From assembly GCA_028284325.1 (NCBI GenBank), contig JANQRX010000011.1, positions 75,792 to 120,817 on the forward strand: DNA of 45,026 bases, given 5' to 3'. Below, piece after piece: positions 1 through 9,532 of this stretch. The position numbers were made by a program, and so were the translations under genes. The notes below the pieces were generated by a model, which was given only the letters and a program-made list of their open reading frames with translations, searched no databases and was not told the origin of the DNA. The DNA comes from Bauldia sp. GTDB lineage: Bacteria > Pseudomonadota > Alphaproteobacteria > Rhizobiales > Kaistiaceae. Position 1 is the stretch's first letter. The number at the start of each line of letters is the position of its first letter.

Positions 1-94
1 GCCCGCTGTCGACCTGCTTGCCGAACGTCACCCAGCTTCCGAGCGAGAGCTCGGAGACTTTCAGGCCTGATTTTCCCAGTCGTCGGTATTGCAC
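1..94 (-). CDS. aldo/keto reductase, N-terminal fragment (cut by window edge)
   Basis: On the minus strand a GTG at 94 opens a frame that runs off the left edge. The 31 visible residues begin [20 protein letters not shown], the classic N-terminus of Kv-beta/YghZ-type aldo/keto reductases, which are NADPH-dependent carbonyl reductases. An AAGGA ribosome site lies about 8 bases before the GTG. The gene is divergent from ligA, and 95-327 between them holds no other convincing gene. The catalytic tetrad is outside the window, so the subfamily is inferred from the N-terminus only. Confidence 0.8.
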   Translation of the reverse strand, partial: MQYRRLGKSGLKVSELSLGSWVTFGKQVDSG

Positions 95-327
95 CTTGCG
101 TGTCCTTCTCGATTGTCAGAATGCGCTGTCGGAGATGCTCACGGCGTCGTTTCGCGTGACCCGCGCGCCACCGCTGTCCCCGCCTGTGCTGCCTGTCCGC
201 CCCGCAAAGGTCAAGATAAATACGGCCGCCGCGGTTTGAATGGCTCGCCTTCACCCCGGTTGCGGCAATAGTCTGTATCGCGCCGGACAGATCGGCCCGG
301 CGACGATCAGGAGGCACCGCGACCACG

Positions 328-1562
<1,235 letters not shown>

Positions 1563-1578
1563 CACGAGGGTCGACGCC

Positions 1579-1896
1579 ATGAAGACGGTCTACGCCGGGC
1601 TCGCGGTCGCGGGAACGATCATCCCGTGGCTGTTCTTCGCCGGGTTCTACGCCGCCAACGGCATCGACCTTCCCGGCTTCGTGTCGGCCCTGTTCGTCAA
1701 CGGCGCGGCCGGCGGCTTCTCGGCCGATGTGCTGATCTCGCTGGTGGTTTTCTGGCTGTGGTCGTTCGGCGACGCACGCACGCTCGGCATCGCCCGCTGG
1801 TGGCTGGTCGTGCCGGCCGGTTGCCTGGTCGGGCTGTCGCTGGCGCTGCCGCTCTATCTCTATCTGCGTGAGGACGCGGCTGCGGCGAACGCCTGA
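1579..1896 (+). CDS. DUF2834 family membrane protein
   Basis: Small inner-membrane protein of 105 residues with about three hydrophobic segments (roughly 3-22, 45-63 and 75-98). The order FFAGFYAANGIDLPGF, then ADVLISLVVFWLW, then RWWLVVPAG and a final LPLYLYLRE matches DUF2834, whose function is unknown. I chose the ATG at 1579 because residues upstream in the same frame are the ligB tail read in another frame. It follows ligB by 16 bases and is probably co-transcribed. Whether it has anything to do with aromatic catabolism, for example uptake, is only suggested by position. Confidence 0.85.
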   Translation: MKTVYAGLAVAGTIIPWLFFAGFYAANGIDLPGFVSALFVNGAAGGFSADVLISLVVFWLWSFGDARTLGIARWWLVVPAGCLVGLSLALPLYLYLREDAAAANA

Positions 1897-1905
1897 GCCA
1901 ACCCG

Positions 1906-2460
1906 TCAGATGTCGCGGATGCCGAGGATCTGGCGCAGCGCCTCGACATGGGCCTGCGGGCCGCGCATGTGCGGGCTCACCGCCAGCGCCTCCTCGAACG
2001 CGATCAGCGCGCTGCGGAAGTCGCGCTTCCTGATGTAGACGAGGCCGCGCCCCGACAGCGCCCCGAAGTGGCGCGGCTCCAGCGCCAGGGTCGCCTCGAT
2101 GTCGGCGAGCGACGCGTCGAGATTGTCCATCATGTAGTGGAGCGTCGCACGGCGATTCCAGCCCTCCGCGTAGTCCGGCGCCTGGTCCACCACCTGGTCC
2201 AGGGTCTCCAGCGCGACGTCGTTGTCGCCGCGCCGCATGGCGAGCGCGCCCCTCGTCATCAGCTCACCGACCTCGGGATCGGCGACCTCCTCCCAGATGA
2301 CCCAGATCTGCCGCTCGATCAGGGCGGCCTCGGTCGCCGCCTCGCTGGCGCGCAAGCTTTCGAAGAGTGGATTGAGGCGGGCGTCGTTCTGGTCGGCGAG
2401 GGCCGGGATCACGAGCCCCAGGACCATCGCTATCGTCATCAGCGTCTGGTTTGCCGTCAT
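1906..2460 (-). CDS. exported TPR-repeat protein
   Basis: A 184-residue protein starting at the ATG at 2460. Residues 1-22 form a signal peptide ending ALA before DQ, so the protein is likely periplasmic. From about residue 70 there are consecutive tetratricopeptide units: MRRGDNDVALETLDQVVDQAPDY, then WNRRATLHYMMDNLDASLADIEATLALEP, then GLVYIRKRDFRSALIAFEEALAVSP. TPRs mediate protein contacts; no catalytic domain is visible. The long open frame upstream to 3669 is antisense to the next gene and is rejected. Its stop sits 9 bases from that of the DUF2834 gene on the other strand. Confidence 0.85.
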   Translation of the reverse strand: MTANQTLMTIAMVLGLVIPALADQNDARLNPLFESLRASEAATEAALIERQIWVIWEEVADPEVGELMTRGALAMRRGDNDVALETLDQVVDQAPDYAEGWNRRATLHYMMDNLDASLADIEATLALEPRHFGALSGRGLVYIRKRDFRSALIAFEEALAVSPHMRGPQAHVEALRQILGIRDI

Positions 2461-2589
2461 TCCGGCAGATATATCGGCGTTCGCGCCGCCGCCAAGCCCC
2501 CCACACGCACAACCTCGTGAGCCGGCGCGGCGCGGCACCTCGCAAGGTAGTGCCGCCTTAACCATCGATACCTTAGGCTGCCGCCGATT

Positions 2590-3840
2590 TTGCTCGGGAA
2601 CGCGCGGGTTTTGGCGGAAAGTCTCCTCAGGTTTGACGGCGGCGGCGTTGACGCCGCAGGCAGCGACACGGCCCGCGCCGACGAGTTCCGGCTGCTGGCG
2701 GTGGCCGATCTTGCCGTCGTGACCGACCCGGCCGGGCTCGAACGCCCATGGCGGGCCCTGGAATCGGCGGCCGTCGGCCATGCCTTCCAGCACTACGACT
2801 TCATTACCGGCTGGCTGGACACCGTCGGACGCGCCCGTGATGCCGCGCCGCTGATCGTGGCGGCGCGCGCGGCCGACGGCGCGCTCGCCGCGCTCCTGCC
2901 GCTCGCCGTCACGCGATGCCTGGGACGTCGCGTCATCGTGTGGGCCGGCGGCGAAAGCGCCGACTACGGCAGCGGCCTGTTTGCGCCCGATTTCCTGTCG
3001 CGACTGGCCGAAGGGGACCACGCGTCCATATTTCGTCGCGCCGTCGTCGAGGCGCTGCGTCCGCACGCCGACCTCCTGCATCTGGACCGTCAGCCGGAGA
3101 CGCTCGCCGGGCAACCCAATCCGATGATCGGCGCGCGCCCGATCCGCAACAGCGACTCGTCCCACCAGACCGAGCTCGGCGCGACCTGGGACACCTACTA
3201 TCGCGGCAAGCGCAACTCGCACTCGCGGCGCACCGACCGGTCGAAGCGGCGCCGGCTTGACATTCTCGGGACCGTACGCGCCTTCGACGCCACCAGCGCC
3301 GCGGACATCGACCGGGTGATGGATGCGCTGGTCGACCAGAAGCAGCGACAGATGCGGCGCGTGGGCATGGGCGATCTGTTCGCGCGCGGCGGCGTCACCG
3401 ACTTTTATCGCGAGATCGCGCACCGGCCGTTCCCGCACGGGCCGTCCCACATGGCGGCGCTGGAAATCGACGGTCGGATCGTGGCGGCGAACTGGGGGCT
3501 CGTCCGCCGCAGCCGCTACTACTACGTCATGCACAGCTACGACGAGGAGTCGGCCGCGGCCCATTACTCGCCCGGACGCCACCTCATGTACCACCTGATG
3601 CAATGGTCCATCGACCACGACATCACGACCTTCGACTTCACCATCGGCGACGAGACGTTCAAGCGGCAATGGTGCGAGCGCACCATCGACCTCTACGACG
3701 ACGTCGAGCCGCTCGGGCCGGCGGGCCTGGACATTGCGCTCGCGCTGAAGGCCGCGAAACCGCTCAAGCGGTTCATCAAGTCACAAGCCAGCCTGCACGG
3801 GCTGGCGCGGAGGCTGCGGCGCACGGCCGAAGCGATCTGA
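2590..3840 (+). CDS. GNAT-fold acyltransferase of the CelD/BioF2 (FemAB-like) type
   Basis: About 416 residues with the Acetyltransf_6 (CelD/BioF2-like) pattern. An N-terminal segment FQHYDFITGWLDTVG is followed by AAARAADGALAALLPLAV-like strands, a central basic helix (YYRGKRNSHSRRTDRSKRRR), and the C-terminal block MAALEIDGRIVAANWGLV, then HSYDEESAAAHYSPGRHLMY and TFDFTIGDETFKRQW. Such proteins occur with polysaccharide or cell-envelope genes, but no such neighbour is seen here, so the substrate is unknown. The start is uncertain: 2590 is a TTG, and the recognisable domain begins near residue 30. It is divergent from the TPR gene across about 130 bases. Confidence 0.8.
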   Translation: MLGNARVLAESLLRFDGGGVDAAGSDTARADEFRLLAVADLAVVTDPAGLERPWRALESAAVGHAFQHYDFITGWLDTVGRARDAAPLIVAARAADGALAALLPLAVTRCLGRRVIVWAGGESADYGSGLFAPDFLSRLAEGDHASIFRRAVVEALRPHADLLHLDRQPETLAGQPNPMIGARPIRNSDSSHQTELGATWDTYYRGKRNSHSRRTDRSKRRRLDILGTVRAFDATSAADIDRVMDALVDQKQRQMRRVGMGDLFARGGVTDFYREIAHRPFPHGPSHMAALEIDGRIVAANWGLVRRSRYYYVMHSYDEESAAAHYSPGRHLMYHLMQWSIDHDITTFDFTIGDETFKRQWCERTIDLYDDVEPLGPAGLDIALALKAAKPLKRFIKSQASLHGLARRLRRTAEAI

Positions 3841-3887
3841 CGCACCGCCGAGCTTGTCGCGCCCGGCGGCGTCGCTATGGTGCCCGC

Positions 3888-4820
3888 GTGCGCCGCGCCA
3901 ACCTCTCCAGCCCGTCCGTGAACCACGTCCTGTCGATCACCGTCGTGTCGATCGCGGCGCTGGCGCTCCTTGTCGCCGCCGGGCCGGCGGCGGCGCAAAC
4001 CGCCGATGCGCCCGAACCGGCGCCCGTGGAGGATACCGCCGGATTCGCGGAGTCCGGCATTCTCGTGCCCAGTTTCTGGGACCCGCGCGACCGCAAGGAG
4101 CGTCCGCGGGTCGGTGCGGTGCCGTCGCTACGCTTCGTCACCACCGATGATTTTCCACCGTTCAATTTCCTCGATGTCGGCGGTCAGCTGACGGGTTTCA
4201 ACGTCGACCTGGCGCGGGCCATCTGCGGCGAGCTCGACATCCCGTGCACGATCCAGGCGCGCGAATGGGACGATCTGACCGCCCGGCTCGACGACGAGAG
4301 CGCCGATGCGGTGATTGCCGGCATCGCGGTTACGGCCGAAAGCCGCAGGCAGATCGACTTCTCCGACGTCTATCTCCGGGTGCCGGCGCGGTTTGTCGCA
4401 CGCCGTGAGAACGCCGACCTGCCGGTCTCGCCGGCGGGCCTGCGGGGGCGTACGCTGGCGGTCGTCGCCCGGACGGCCCACGAAGCGTATCTCGCGGCGA
4501 CCTTCCCCGAGGTCGCGCGCAGGCTCTACCCCAACGCGGAGGCCGCGCGGCGCGCGGTCATGGAGGGCGACGCCGACGCCCATTTCGGCGACGGTCTGCA
4601 TTTGAGCTTCTGGCTGCAAAGCGAAGCGGCCGACGGCTGCTGCGTCTTCGTCGGCGGGCCCTATCTCGAATCGCGGTTCTTCGGTCTCGGTCACGCGATC
4701 GCCGTCGCCCGGGGGCGCGACGACGTCCGCGACGCCATCAACGCGGCCCTCGCGGCCGTGCATCAGAACGGTGGCTACGCCGAGTTGTTCCTGCGTTACT
4801 TCCCGGTGGGCTTCTACTAG
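3888..4820 (+). CDS. family 3 periplasmic solute-binding protein
   Basis: Amino-acid-type (SBP_bac_3) binding protein of about 310 residues. From the GTG at 3888 the N-terminus is a basic RR segment, a hydrophobic core and an AAA-Q cleavage site near 36/37. A second in-frame GTG at 3918 would also leave a signal peptide. The mature part shows LRFVTTDDFPPFNFLDVGGQ, LTGFNVDLARAICGEL, DAVIAGIAVTAESRRQIDFS and a C-terminal INAALAAVHQNGGYAELFLRYF, all typical of the fold. No permease or ATPase gene is adjacent, so it is an orphan binding protein or a sensor partner. The ligand cannot be read from the sequence. Confidence 0.88.
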   Translation: MRRANLSSPSVNHVLSITVVSIAALALLVAAGPAAAQTADAPEPAPVEDTAGFAESGILVPSFWDPRDRKERPRVGAVPSLRFVTTDDFPPFNFLDVGGQLTGFNVDLARAICGELDIPCTIQAREWDDLTARLDDESADAVIAGIAVTAESRRQIDFSDVYLRVPARFVARRENADLPVSPAGLRGRTLAVVARTAHEAYLAATFPEVARRLYPNAEAARRAVMEGDADAHFGDGLHLSFWLQSEAADGCCVFVGGPYLESRFFGLGHAIAVARGRDDVRDAINAALAAVHQNGGYAELFLRYFPVGFY

Positions 4821-4862
4821 AGCTCTGCCCGGGCGTGGCCGTTCGCCCGCATGCGCGACCGG

Positions 4863-5333
4863 CTACCCGTTGAAGGCCGCTTCGAGCGCGGCGATATCGA
4901 TCTTCTTCATCTGCAGCATCGCCTCGCGGGCGCGTGAGGCTGCCGCTTCGTCGTCGTCGTTGGTCAGCTCCACCAGACGACGGGGAACGATCTGCCACGA
5001 CACGCCGTACCGGTCTTTCAGCCACCCGCACATGCTCTCTTCACCACCGTCGGCAACAAGCGCGCTCCAGAGCCTGTCCGTTTCCGCCTGGTCGTCCGTC
5101 AGCACGCTGATGGATGCCGCCTCGGTCGGCCTGAACATCGGGCCGCCGTTGAGGATCATCATCGGCGCGCCGGCGAGCGTGAACTCCACCACGAGCGGCT
5201 CCGAGGTGGGCTGAGATTCGGCTTCACCCTCGATGCGACTGTCCGGCAACAGGGAACAGTAGAACCGGGCCGCCTCGTGGCCATTGCCGTCGAACCACCA
5301 GCAGGTTCGCACCTTGTGCTGCCATCCGCCCAT
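4863..5333 (-). CDS. VOC-superfamily protein (PhnB / 3-demethylubiquinone methyltransferase-like)
   Basis: A 156-residue protein of the PhnB-like glyoxalase/bleomycin-resistance fold. Pattern: TCWWFDGNGHEAARFYCSLLPDS at the N-terminus, then VEFTLAGAPMMILNGGP, and SMCGWLKDRYGVSWQIVPRRL near 105-125. Databases often name this family 3-demethylubiquinone-9 3-methyltransferase, but the fold is not a SAM methyltransferase and the name should not be taken literally. I chose the ATG at 5333 because GAGGAA lies 8 bases upstream. The TTG at 5348 overlaps that ribosome site. It is convergent with the solute-binding protein gene. Confidence 0.87.
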   Translation of the reverse strand: MGGWQHKVRTCWWFDGNGHEAARFYCSLLPDSRIEGEAESQPTSEPLVVEFTLAGAPMMILNGGPMFRPTEAASISVLTDDQAETDRLWSALVADGGEESMCGWLKDRYGVSWQIVPRRLVELTNDDDEAAASRAREAMLQMKKIDIAALEAAFNG

Positions 5334-5515
5334 CGCGCTGTTCCTCAACTGATCTTCCCGGTGGAGGGATCGGATGTCGACGTCGCCGGCGCGCCGCCAT
5401 CAACGCGGCCCCGCATCCGTCCAACGGAAACGCCCTGTCCTACCGCAAGACCTGGTCGGCAGAACGGCGTTATGAGTGATCATCATAGGGAGAACATCAG
5501 CGAGGAGTCACCGCT

Positions 5516-5992
5516 ATGAACTGGGAAGCCGTTGGCGCTGTTGGTGAGATGCTCGGCGCCGCCATCGTCATTGTCTCGCTCATCGTCCTGGCACTGGAAC
5601 TGAGGCAAGCGAATCAAATTGCGCGCTTCACCGCGTCCCGCCAGCTCATGCGTCGGTTCGATGAGATCAATACCGTATTGCTCAAGGACCGATCTTTGCG
5701 CGAGCTCCTGTCAAAGACCGATGAGCTGAACGATGACGAAGAGGAAAGGCTGCATGTCTTTGCGGACTTCCTCGTGAACGTCTGGATCTCGATTCACGAG
5801 GCGAGCATCAATCGGCTGATCAAGCCTGACGTCTTTCAAGCCATGATGAAGGATGTCGAGATTTCGCTTGTTCGTTGGCCGCAGATACGGCGGGCGATCG
5901 AACTGAGGCTTTCCCGGTATCCGGAAACAAGGGGCTACTACCAGGTCTTCGATACGGTGTTCAGCTCAAAGAGCGAGGCAAGTAACGCCTGA
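5516..5992 (+). CDS. small membrane-anchored protein of unknown function, lower GC
   Basis: 158 residues starting at an ATG with GAGGAG 9 bases upstream. Residues 8-28 (VGEMLGAAIVIVSLIVLALEL) form one membrane helix. The rest is a charged, mostly helical soluble domain with conserved-looking features such as LRQANQIARFTASRQLM and RRAIELRLSRYPETRGYY. The arrangement resembles proteins of unknown function common in marine proteobacteria, recognised only loosely. Base composition is nearer 50% GC than that of its neighbours, and codon use differs (more ATT, TCA, AAG/AAA), which suggests later acquisition. No function is proposed. Confidence 0.75.
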   Translation: MNWEAVGAVGEMLGAAIVIVSLIVLALELRQANQIARFTASRQLMRRFDEINTVLLKDRSLRELLSKTDELNDDEEERLHVFADFLVNVWISIHEASINRLIKPDVFQAMMKDVEISLVRWPQIRRAIELRLSRYPETRGYYQVFDTVFSSKSEASNA

Positions 5993-5995
5993 CCC

Positions 5996-6412
5996 TCAGC
6001 GCCGGTGCTGCCATTTGAGCATCCTCTCGCCCAGGCTCGTCTCGGCGGGCGGCGGCGGACGAGGTCCCGACGCTTCGCGCCCGAGCGGATCGGGCCCAAA
6101 ACGGTTGTCGCCGCTTGTCGATTCGAACACCAGCAGGGCCGCCAGGAACGGGCCGCCTGGAAACGGAACAAGCGCCAGAAGCGCCCACCAGCCGGATCGG
6201 TTCGTGTCATGAAGCCTGCGCGATGCCACCGCAGCGGAGGGGATTGCGACCACCAGAAGAAACAGAACGCCGAGGTCGGTGCTCACCAGGAGAGTCACGG
6301 CTCCAACCGCGGTCACCGCGAAGGCCCACCACCAGAACTCGGCCAAAGGGGCACGCCCGCTGAAGACGGCATACTTCGCGAAGCAGATCCTTATCGCCGC
6401 TTCAGGTCCCAC
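5996..6412 (-). CDS. DUF805 family membrane protein
   Basis: 138 residues with three or four hydrophobic stretches. The order CFAKYAVFSGRAPLAEFWWW, then AIPSAAVASRRLHDTNRSGWW, then ALVPFPGGPFLAALLVFES and GDNRFGPDPLG is diagnostic for DUF805 (YhaH/YhaI-like), an inner-membrane family of unknown role. The start is a GTG at 6412 reading VGPEAAIRICF. A C-terminal Pro/Glu/Arg-rich tail of about 30 residues follows the domain. It is convergent with the lower-GC membrane gene, with stops 4 bases apart. Confidence 0.9.
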   Translation of the reverse strand: MGPEAAIRICFAKYAVFSGRAPLAEFWWWAFAVTAVGAVTLLVSTDLGVLFLLVVAIPSAAVASRRLHDTNRSGWWALLALVPFPGGPFLAALLVFESTSGDNRFGPDPLGREASGPRPPPPAETSLGERMLKWQHRR

Positions 6413-6547
6413 GGCTGCTCACCTCCGCTACCGGCCTACAAGAGAAGTAGGGAGGTTGCTCGCGAACGGCAAACACAACCTGACGCGCGGCTAGGCGTCG
6501 TCGCGACCGTGTCGCCGCCCCTGCTTGGCCGAGGGCGGCCGGCCGGA

Positions 6548-6973
6548 TCAGCCGTCGGTGCGGTAGCGTGCCCTGGCGCCGCGTTCGATCGCCGCGATCG
6601 TGAGCTTGTCGAGATCGAGCCGGTCACGGAGCATCTGCAGGAAGCGCAGCTCCTCCTGCTCCACGTGGAGATCGGCCGCGGCGACCTCGACGCTGACCGC
6701 GTAGGCCGTGTCGTAGAGGCGGGCGGGCAGCGAACCGGCGATGATGTCGAGAACCTTCTCCAGACCGTCGTCATCCTGCAGGAGCGTGCCGCAGGCGGAC
6801 GCGACCTCTACCAGACGGCCACCGTCGAAACCCTGAAAGACCGGCAAGGTCGCGACCACGTCGCCGATCTTCATCAGCTCACGGTCGGTCATCTGGCGAT
6901 CCGAAGCCGAGATCGTCACCATGGCGTAGATCAGCGCCTCCTGATGGGAGACGGCGGGAGCTTGCTGGTTCAT
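6548..6973 (-). CDS. TerB-family protein
   Basis: 141-residue soluble, mostly helical protein. ALIYAMVTISASDRQMTDRELMKIGDVV at residues 13-40 and YDTAYAVSVEVAAADLHVEQEELRFLQMLRDRL near 87-119 are the two acidic half-repeats of the TerB fold. In TerB the Asp/Glu clusters of these segments bind metal. The protein stands alone with no terC, terD or terZ genes nearby, so a tellurite-resistance label is not justified; stand-alone TerB proteins are common in alphaproteobacteria. It is divergent from lysS across about 104 bases. Confidence 0.87.
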   Translation of the reverse strand: MNQQAPAVSHQEALIYAMVTISASDRQMTDRELMKIGDVVATLPVFQGFDGGRLVEVASACGTLLQDDDGLEKVLDIIAGSLPARLYDTAYAVSVEVAAADLHVEQEELRFLQMLRDRLDLDKLTIAAIERGARARYRTDG

Positions 6974-7077
6974 TGTGTTCAGGTCCGGGTTCGCGACGAA
7001 GCGGCGACAAACTATGGCCTCGATCCGGCGGGCACAAGCGCCCTGGCCCGCGTTGACGTGTGCCCGGCGGCTACCTA

Positions 7078-8787
7078 ATGTCGCGCACCCTCACGGATCG
7101 CACCCGCCACGCTCCACCAGCCCCCGTGTCTGCCCGGTCACCCGCCCCCTTGACGATCACACCGCCGCTTGCCGACGCCGCCGCGTCGTCGAAGGCATGG
7201 CCGTTCGAGGAAGCGCGCAAGATCGTTGCGCGGATCGACAAGATGGCGACACCGCCGAAGGAGATCGTCCTGGAGACGGGGTTCGGCGCCTCCGGCCTGC
7301 CTCATATCGGCACCTTCGGCGAAGTGGCGCGCACCAGCATGGTCCGCACCGCTTTCCGCCTGTTGACCGGGAACGCCATCCCGACGCGCCTCATATGTTT
7401 TTCGGACGACATGGACGGGCTGCGCAAGGTGCCGTCCAACCTCCCCAATCAGGACATGCTCGGCCAGCATCTCAACCAGCCGCTGACCGCGATTCCCGAC
7501 CCGTTCGGGGTCCATGAGAGCTTCGGCGCCCACAACAATGCGCGCCTCAAGGGGTTCCTCGACAGCTTCGGCTTCTCCTACGAGTTCGCGAGCGCCACCG
7601 ATTACTATCGTGCGGGCCGCTTCGACCAGACGCTGCGGACCATGCTCGAGACCTATGACGAGGTTCTCGACATCGTCCTGCCGACACTCGGCGAGGAGCG
7701 CCGCCGCACCTACGCGCCGTTCCTGCCGCTGAGCCCCACCACCGGCGAAGTCCTGCAAGTACCGCTGCTTGAACGCCATCCCGACCGGGGCACGATCGTG
7801 TTCGTCGATCCGGCCGTCGATCGGAAGGTGGAGGTCCCGGTCACCGGCGGCCATGTCAAATGCCAGTGGAAGGCCGACTGGGCGATGCGCTGGGCGGCGC
7901 TCGGCGTCGACTACGAGATGAGCGGCAAGGATCTGATCGATTCCGTGCGACTGTCGAGCCGCATCTGCCGGGTGCTCGGGGCGACGCCGCCGGAAGGCTT
8001 CAGCTTCGAGCTCTTTCTCGACGAGGAGGGACAGAAGATCTCGAAGTCGCGCGGCAACGGCATCACGGTCGACGCGTGGTTGAGCTATGCCTCGCCGGAG
8101 AGCCTGTCGCTGTTCATGTTCCACAAGCCCAAGGCGGCGAAGCGGCTCTATTTCGACGTCATCCCCAAGGCGGTCGACGAGTACTTCACGTTCTCGGAGC
8201 GCTACGCCGGCCAGGACGAGACGCGCCGCCTCGCCAATCCGGTCTGGCACATCCACGAGGGCGATCCGCCGGGCGCGACGGTGCCGATCACGTTCTCCAT
8301 GCTCCTCAATCTCGCCAGCGCCTCGAACGCCCATGACGAGGACGTGCTGTGGGGCTTTCTGGAGCGCCACATCGACGGGCTCGACCGCAGCCGCGAGCGC
8401 AAGCTCGGGGAGCTGGTCGGCTATGCGGTGCGCTACTACAACGACTTCGTCGCGCCGACGAAGGCCTTCCGCACGCCGGACGATGAGGAACGCGAGGCAC
8501 TTGCCGCACTCGATGCCGAACTCGCCGGCCTGCCCGCCGACGCCGATGCCGAGGCGATCCAGAACGCCGTGCTCGACGTGGCGCGCGCACGCCCCCGCTA
8601 CCAGGACCACGACCGGCAGGGGCCGGAGGGCGGTCCCGGCGTGTCGGTCGCATGGTTCTCGACCCTCTACGAACTCCTGCTCGGCCAGAAGCGGGGACCG
8701 CGCTTCGGATCGTTCGTCGCCATCTACGGCATTCCCGAGACGCGGGCCCTCGTCAAAGGCGCGCTCGAAGGAACGCTCGGCGCCTGA
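7078..8787 (+). CDS. lysS: lysyl-tRNA synthetase, class I
   Basis: Charges tRNA-Lys with lysine. This is the class I (archaeal-type, LysK-like) enzyme, which is known to replace the class II enzyme in alphaproteobacteria. The 569 residues carry a HIGH-type motif [12 protein letters not shown] at about 75-86, a KMSKS-type motif KISKSRGNG at about 320-328, and [12 protein letters not shown] and [16 protein letters not shown] in the catalytic core. The ATG at 7078 is preferred over a GTG at 7060; the first 35 residues are a poorly conserved Pro/Ala-rich leader. The stop abuts that of the convergent nuclease-fold gene with no spacer. Confidence 0.95.
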   Translation: MSRTLTDRTRHAPPAPVSARSPAPLTITPPLADAAASSKAWPFEEARKIVARIDKMATPPKEIVLETGFGASGLPHIGTFGEVARTSMVRTAFRLLTGNAIPTRLICFSDDMDGLRKVPSNLPNQDMLGQHLNQPLTAIPDPFGVHESFGAHNNARLKGFLDSFGFSYEFASATDYYRAGRFDQTLRTMLETYDEVLDIVLPTLGEERRRTYAPFLPLSPTTGEVLQVPLLERHPDRGTIVFVDPAVDRKVEVPVTGGHVKCQWKADWAMRWAALGVDYEMSGKDLIDSVRLSSRICRVLGATPPEGFSFELFLDEEGQKISKSRGNGITVDAWLSYASPESLSLFMFHKPKAAKRLYFDVIPKAVDEYFTFSERYAGQDETRRLANPVWHIHEGDPPGATVPITFSMLLNLASASNAHDEDVLWGFLERHIDGLDRSRERKLGELVGYAVRYYNDFVAPTKAFRTPDDEEREALAALDAELAGLPADADAEAIQNAVLDVARARPRYQDHDRQGPEGGPGVSVAWFSTLYELLLGQKRGPRFGSFVAIYGIPETRALVKGALEGTLGA

Positions 8788-9414
8788 TCAGTTGCAGGCG
8801 GCCGCATCGGCGCGGCCGCGCCACATCCCGGCGCCGGTGCAGCGGGCTTGCGCCGCGGCGTCGCGATAGTCGTCCGGGGCTTCCTCGTCCGCCGTCGCCC
8901 AGCCGCCGGCCACCAGCCACAGCGCCAGATCGGTCGCGCCGACGCGGCACGGCGCCTCGACGGTGACGAGCGCCATCGAGAACGGGAAGTAGCACTCGAT
9001 CGCCCGGCCGCGGAGAAACATCCTGAGCGCGTGACGGGCGACGCGGCCGCACGGCCATCGGTCGCCGTCGGCCGGCGCGCAGTTCGCATCGAGGTCCGGG
9101 GGCGTGACGCCGGCCAGGCGGATGACCAGGCCGTTGGCCTCGAAGGTCGCGGCGTCATGGGTCGCGGGAAGGTGAAACCGGTGCCACTCGGGCGGATCGG
9201 CGTCCGGCAGGACCACCGGCTCACGCACCAGCGGCCCTTCGACGTCCGGCCCCGGCAGGACGCCCGGCGGGGTGACGTTACGCACGGTTGCCGGCGCGAC
9301 GGTATCCTGCGCCGCGGCATGGCCCGTCGCCAGAGAGGCAATCGCGGCCGCCAGAACGGCGGCGAGCCCCGGACCGATGACGCGCCGACGCCGGAACGAT
9401 TCGTTTACCTCCAT
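8788..9414 (-). CDS. exported thermonuclease-fold (SNase-like) protein
   Basis: 208 residues from the ATG at 9414. The first 35 residues form a signal peptide ending GHAAA-Q, so it is exported. The domain shows NGLVIRLAGVTPPDLD, then RWPCGRVARHALRMFLRGRAIEC near 125-147, and LALWLVAGGWATADEEAPDDY near 170-190, the order seen in SNase-like proteins. Two catalytic landmarks look altered: the usual RLxGIDAPE appears as RLAGVTPPD, and the segment that normally holds a YGR-type catalytic arginine reads SMALVTVEAPCRV. It may be a weak or inactive nuclease. A Pro-rich linker of about 50 residues separates the signal from the domain. Confidence 0.82.
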   Translation of the reverse strand: MEVNESFRRRRVIGPGLAAVLAAAIASLATGHAAAQDTVAPATVRNVTPPGVLPGPDVEGPLVREPVVLPDADPPEWHRFHLPATHDAATFEANGLVIRLAGVTPPDLDANCAPADGDRWPCGRVARHALRMFLRGRAIECYFPFSMALVTVEAPCRVGATDLALWLVAGGWATADEEAPDDYRDAAAQARCTGAGMWRGRADAAACN

Positions 9415-9532
9415 GATCGGTCTCTTAATCGCGCCGGACTGCGTTAACGCGCTGTTTACCATGTCTTGTGAAATCTGTCGGTGACCGGCACAGCGATTCA
9501 CGCGCGTGACGATCGGCGGCAGAGGGCGAAAC

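Noticed and set aside
18-271. two small plus-strand frames at the left edge
   Set aside because: They overlap the start of a real minus-strand aldo/keto reductase and show no family pattern or ribosome site.
4863-5333. ubiquinone methyltransferase
   Set aside because: The traditional database name does not fit the VOC fold; no SAM-binding motif is present.
6548-6973. tellurite-resistance cluster
   Set aside because: Only a single TerB-type gene is present; the other ter genes are absent.
7138-8610. 490-residue minus-strand frame across lysS
   Set aside because: Shadow of the synthetase gene; composition typical of antisense translation and no domain.
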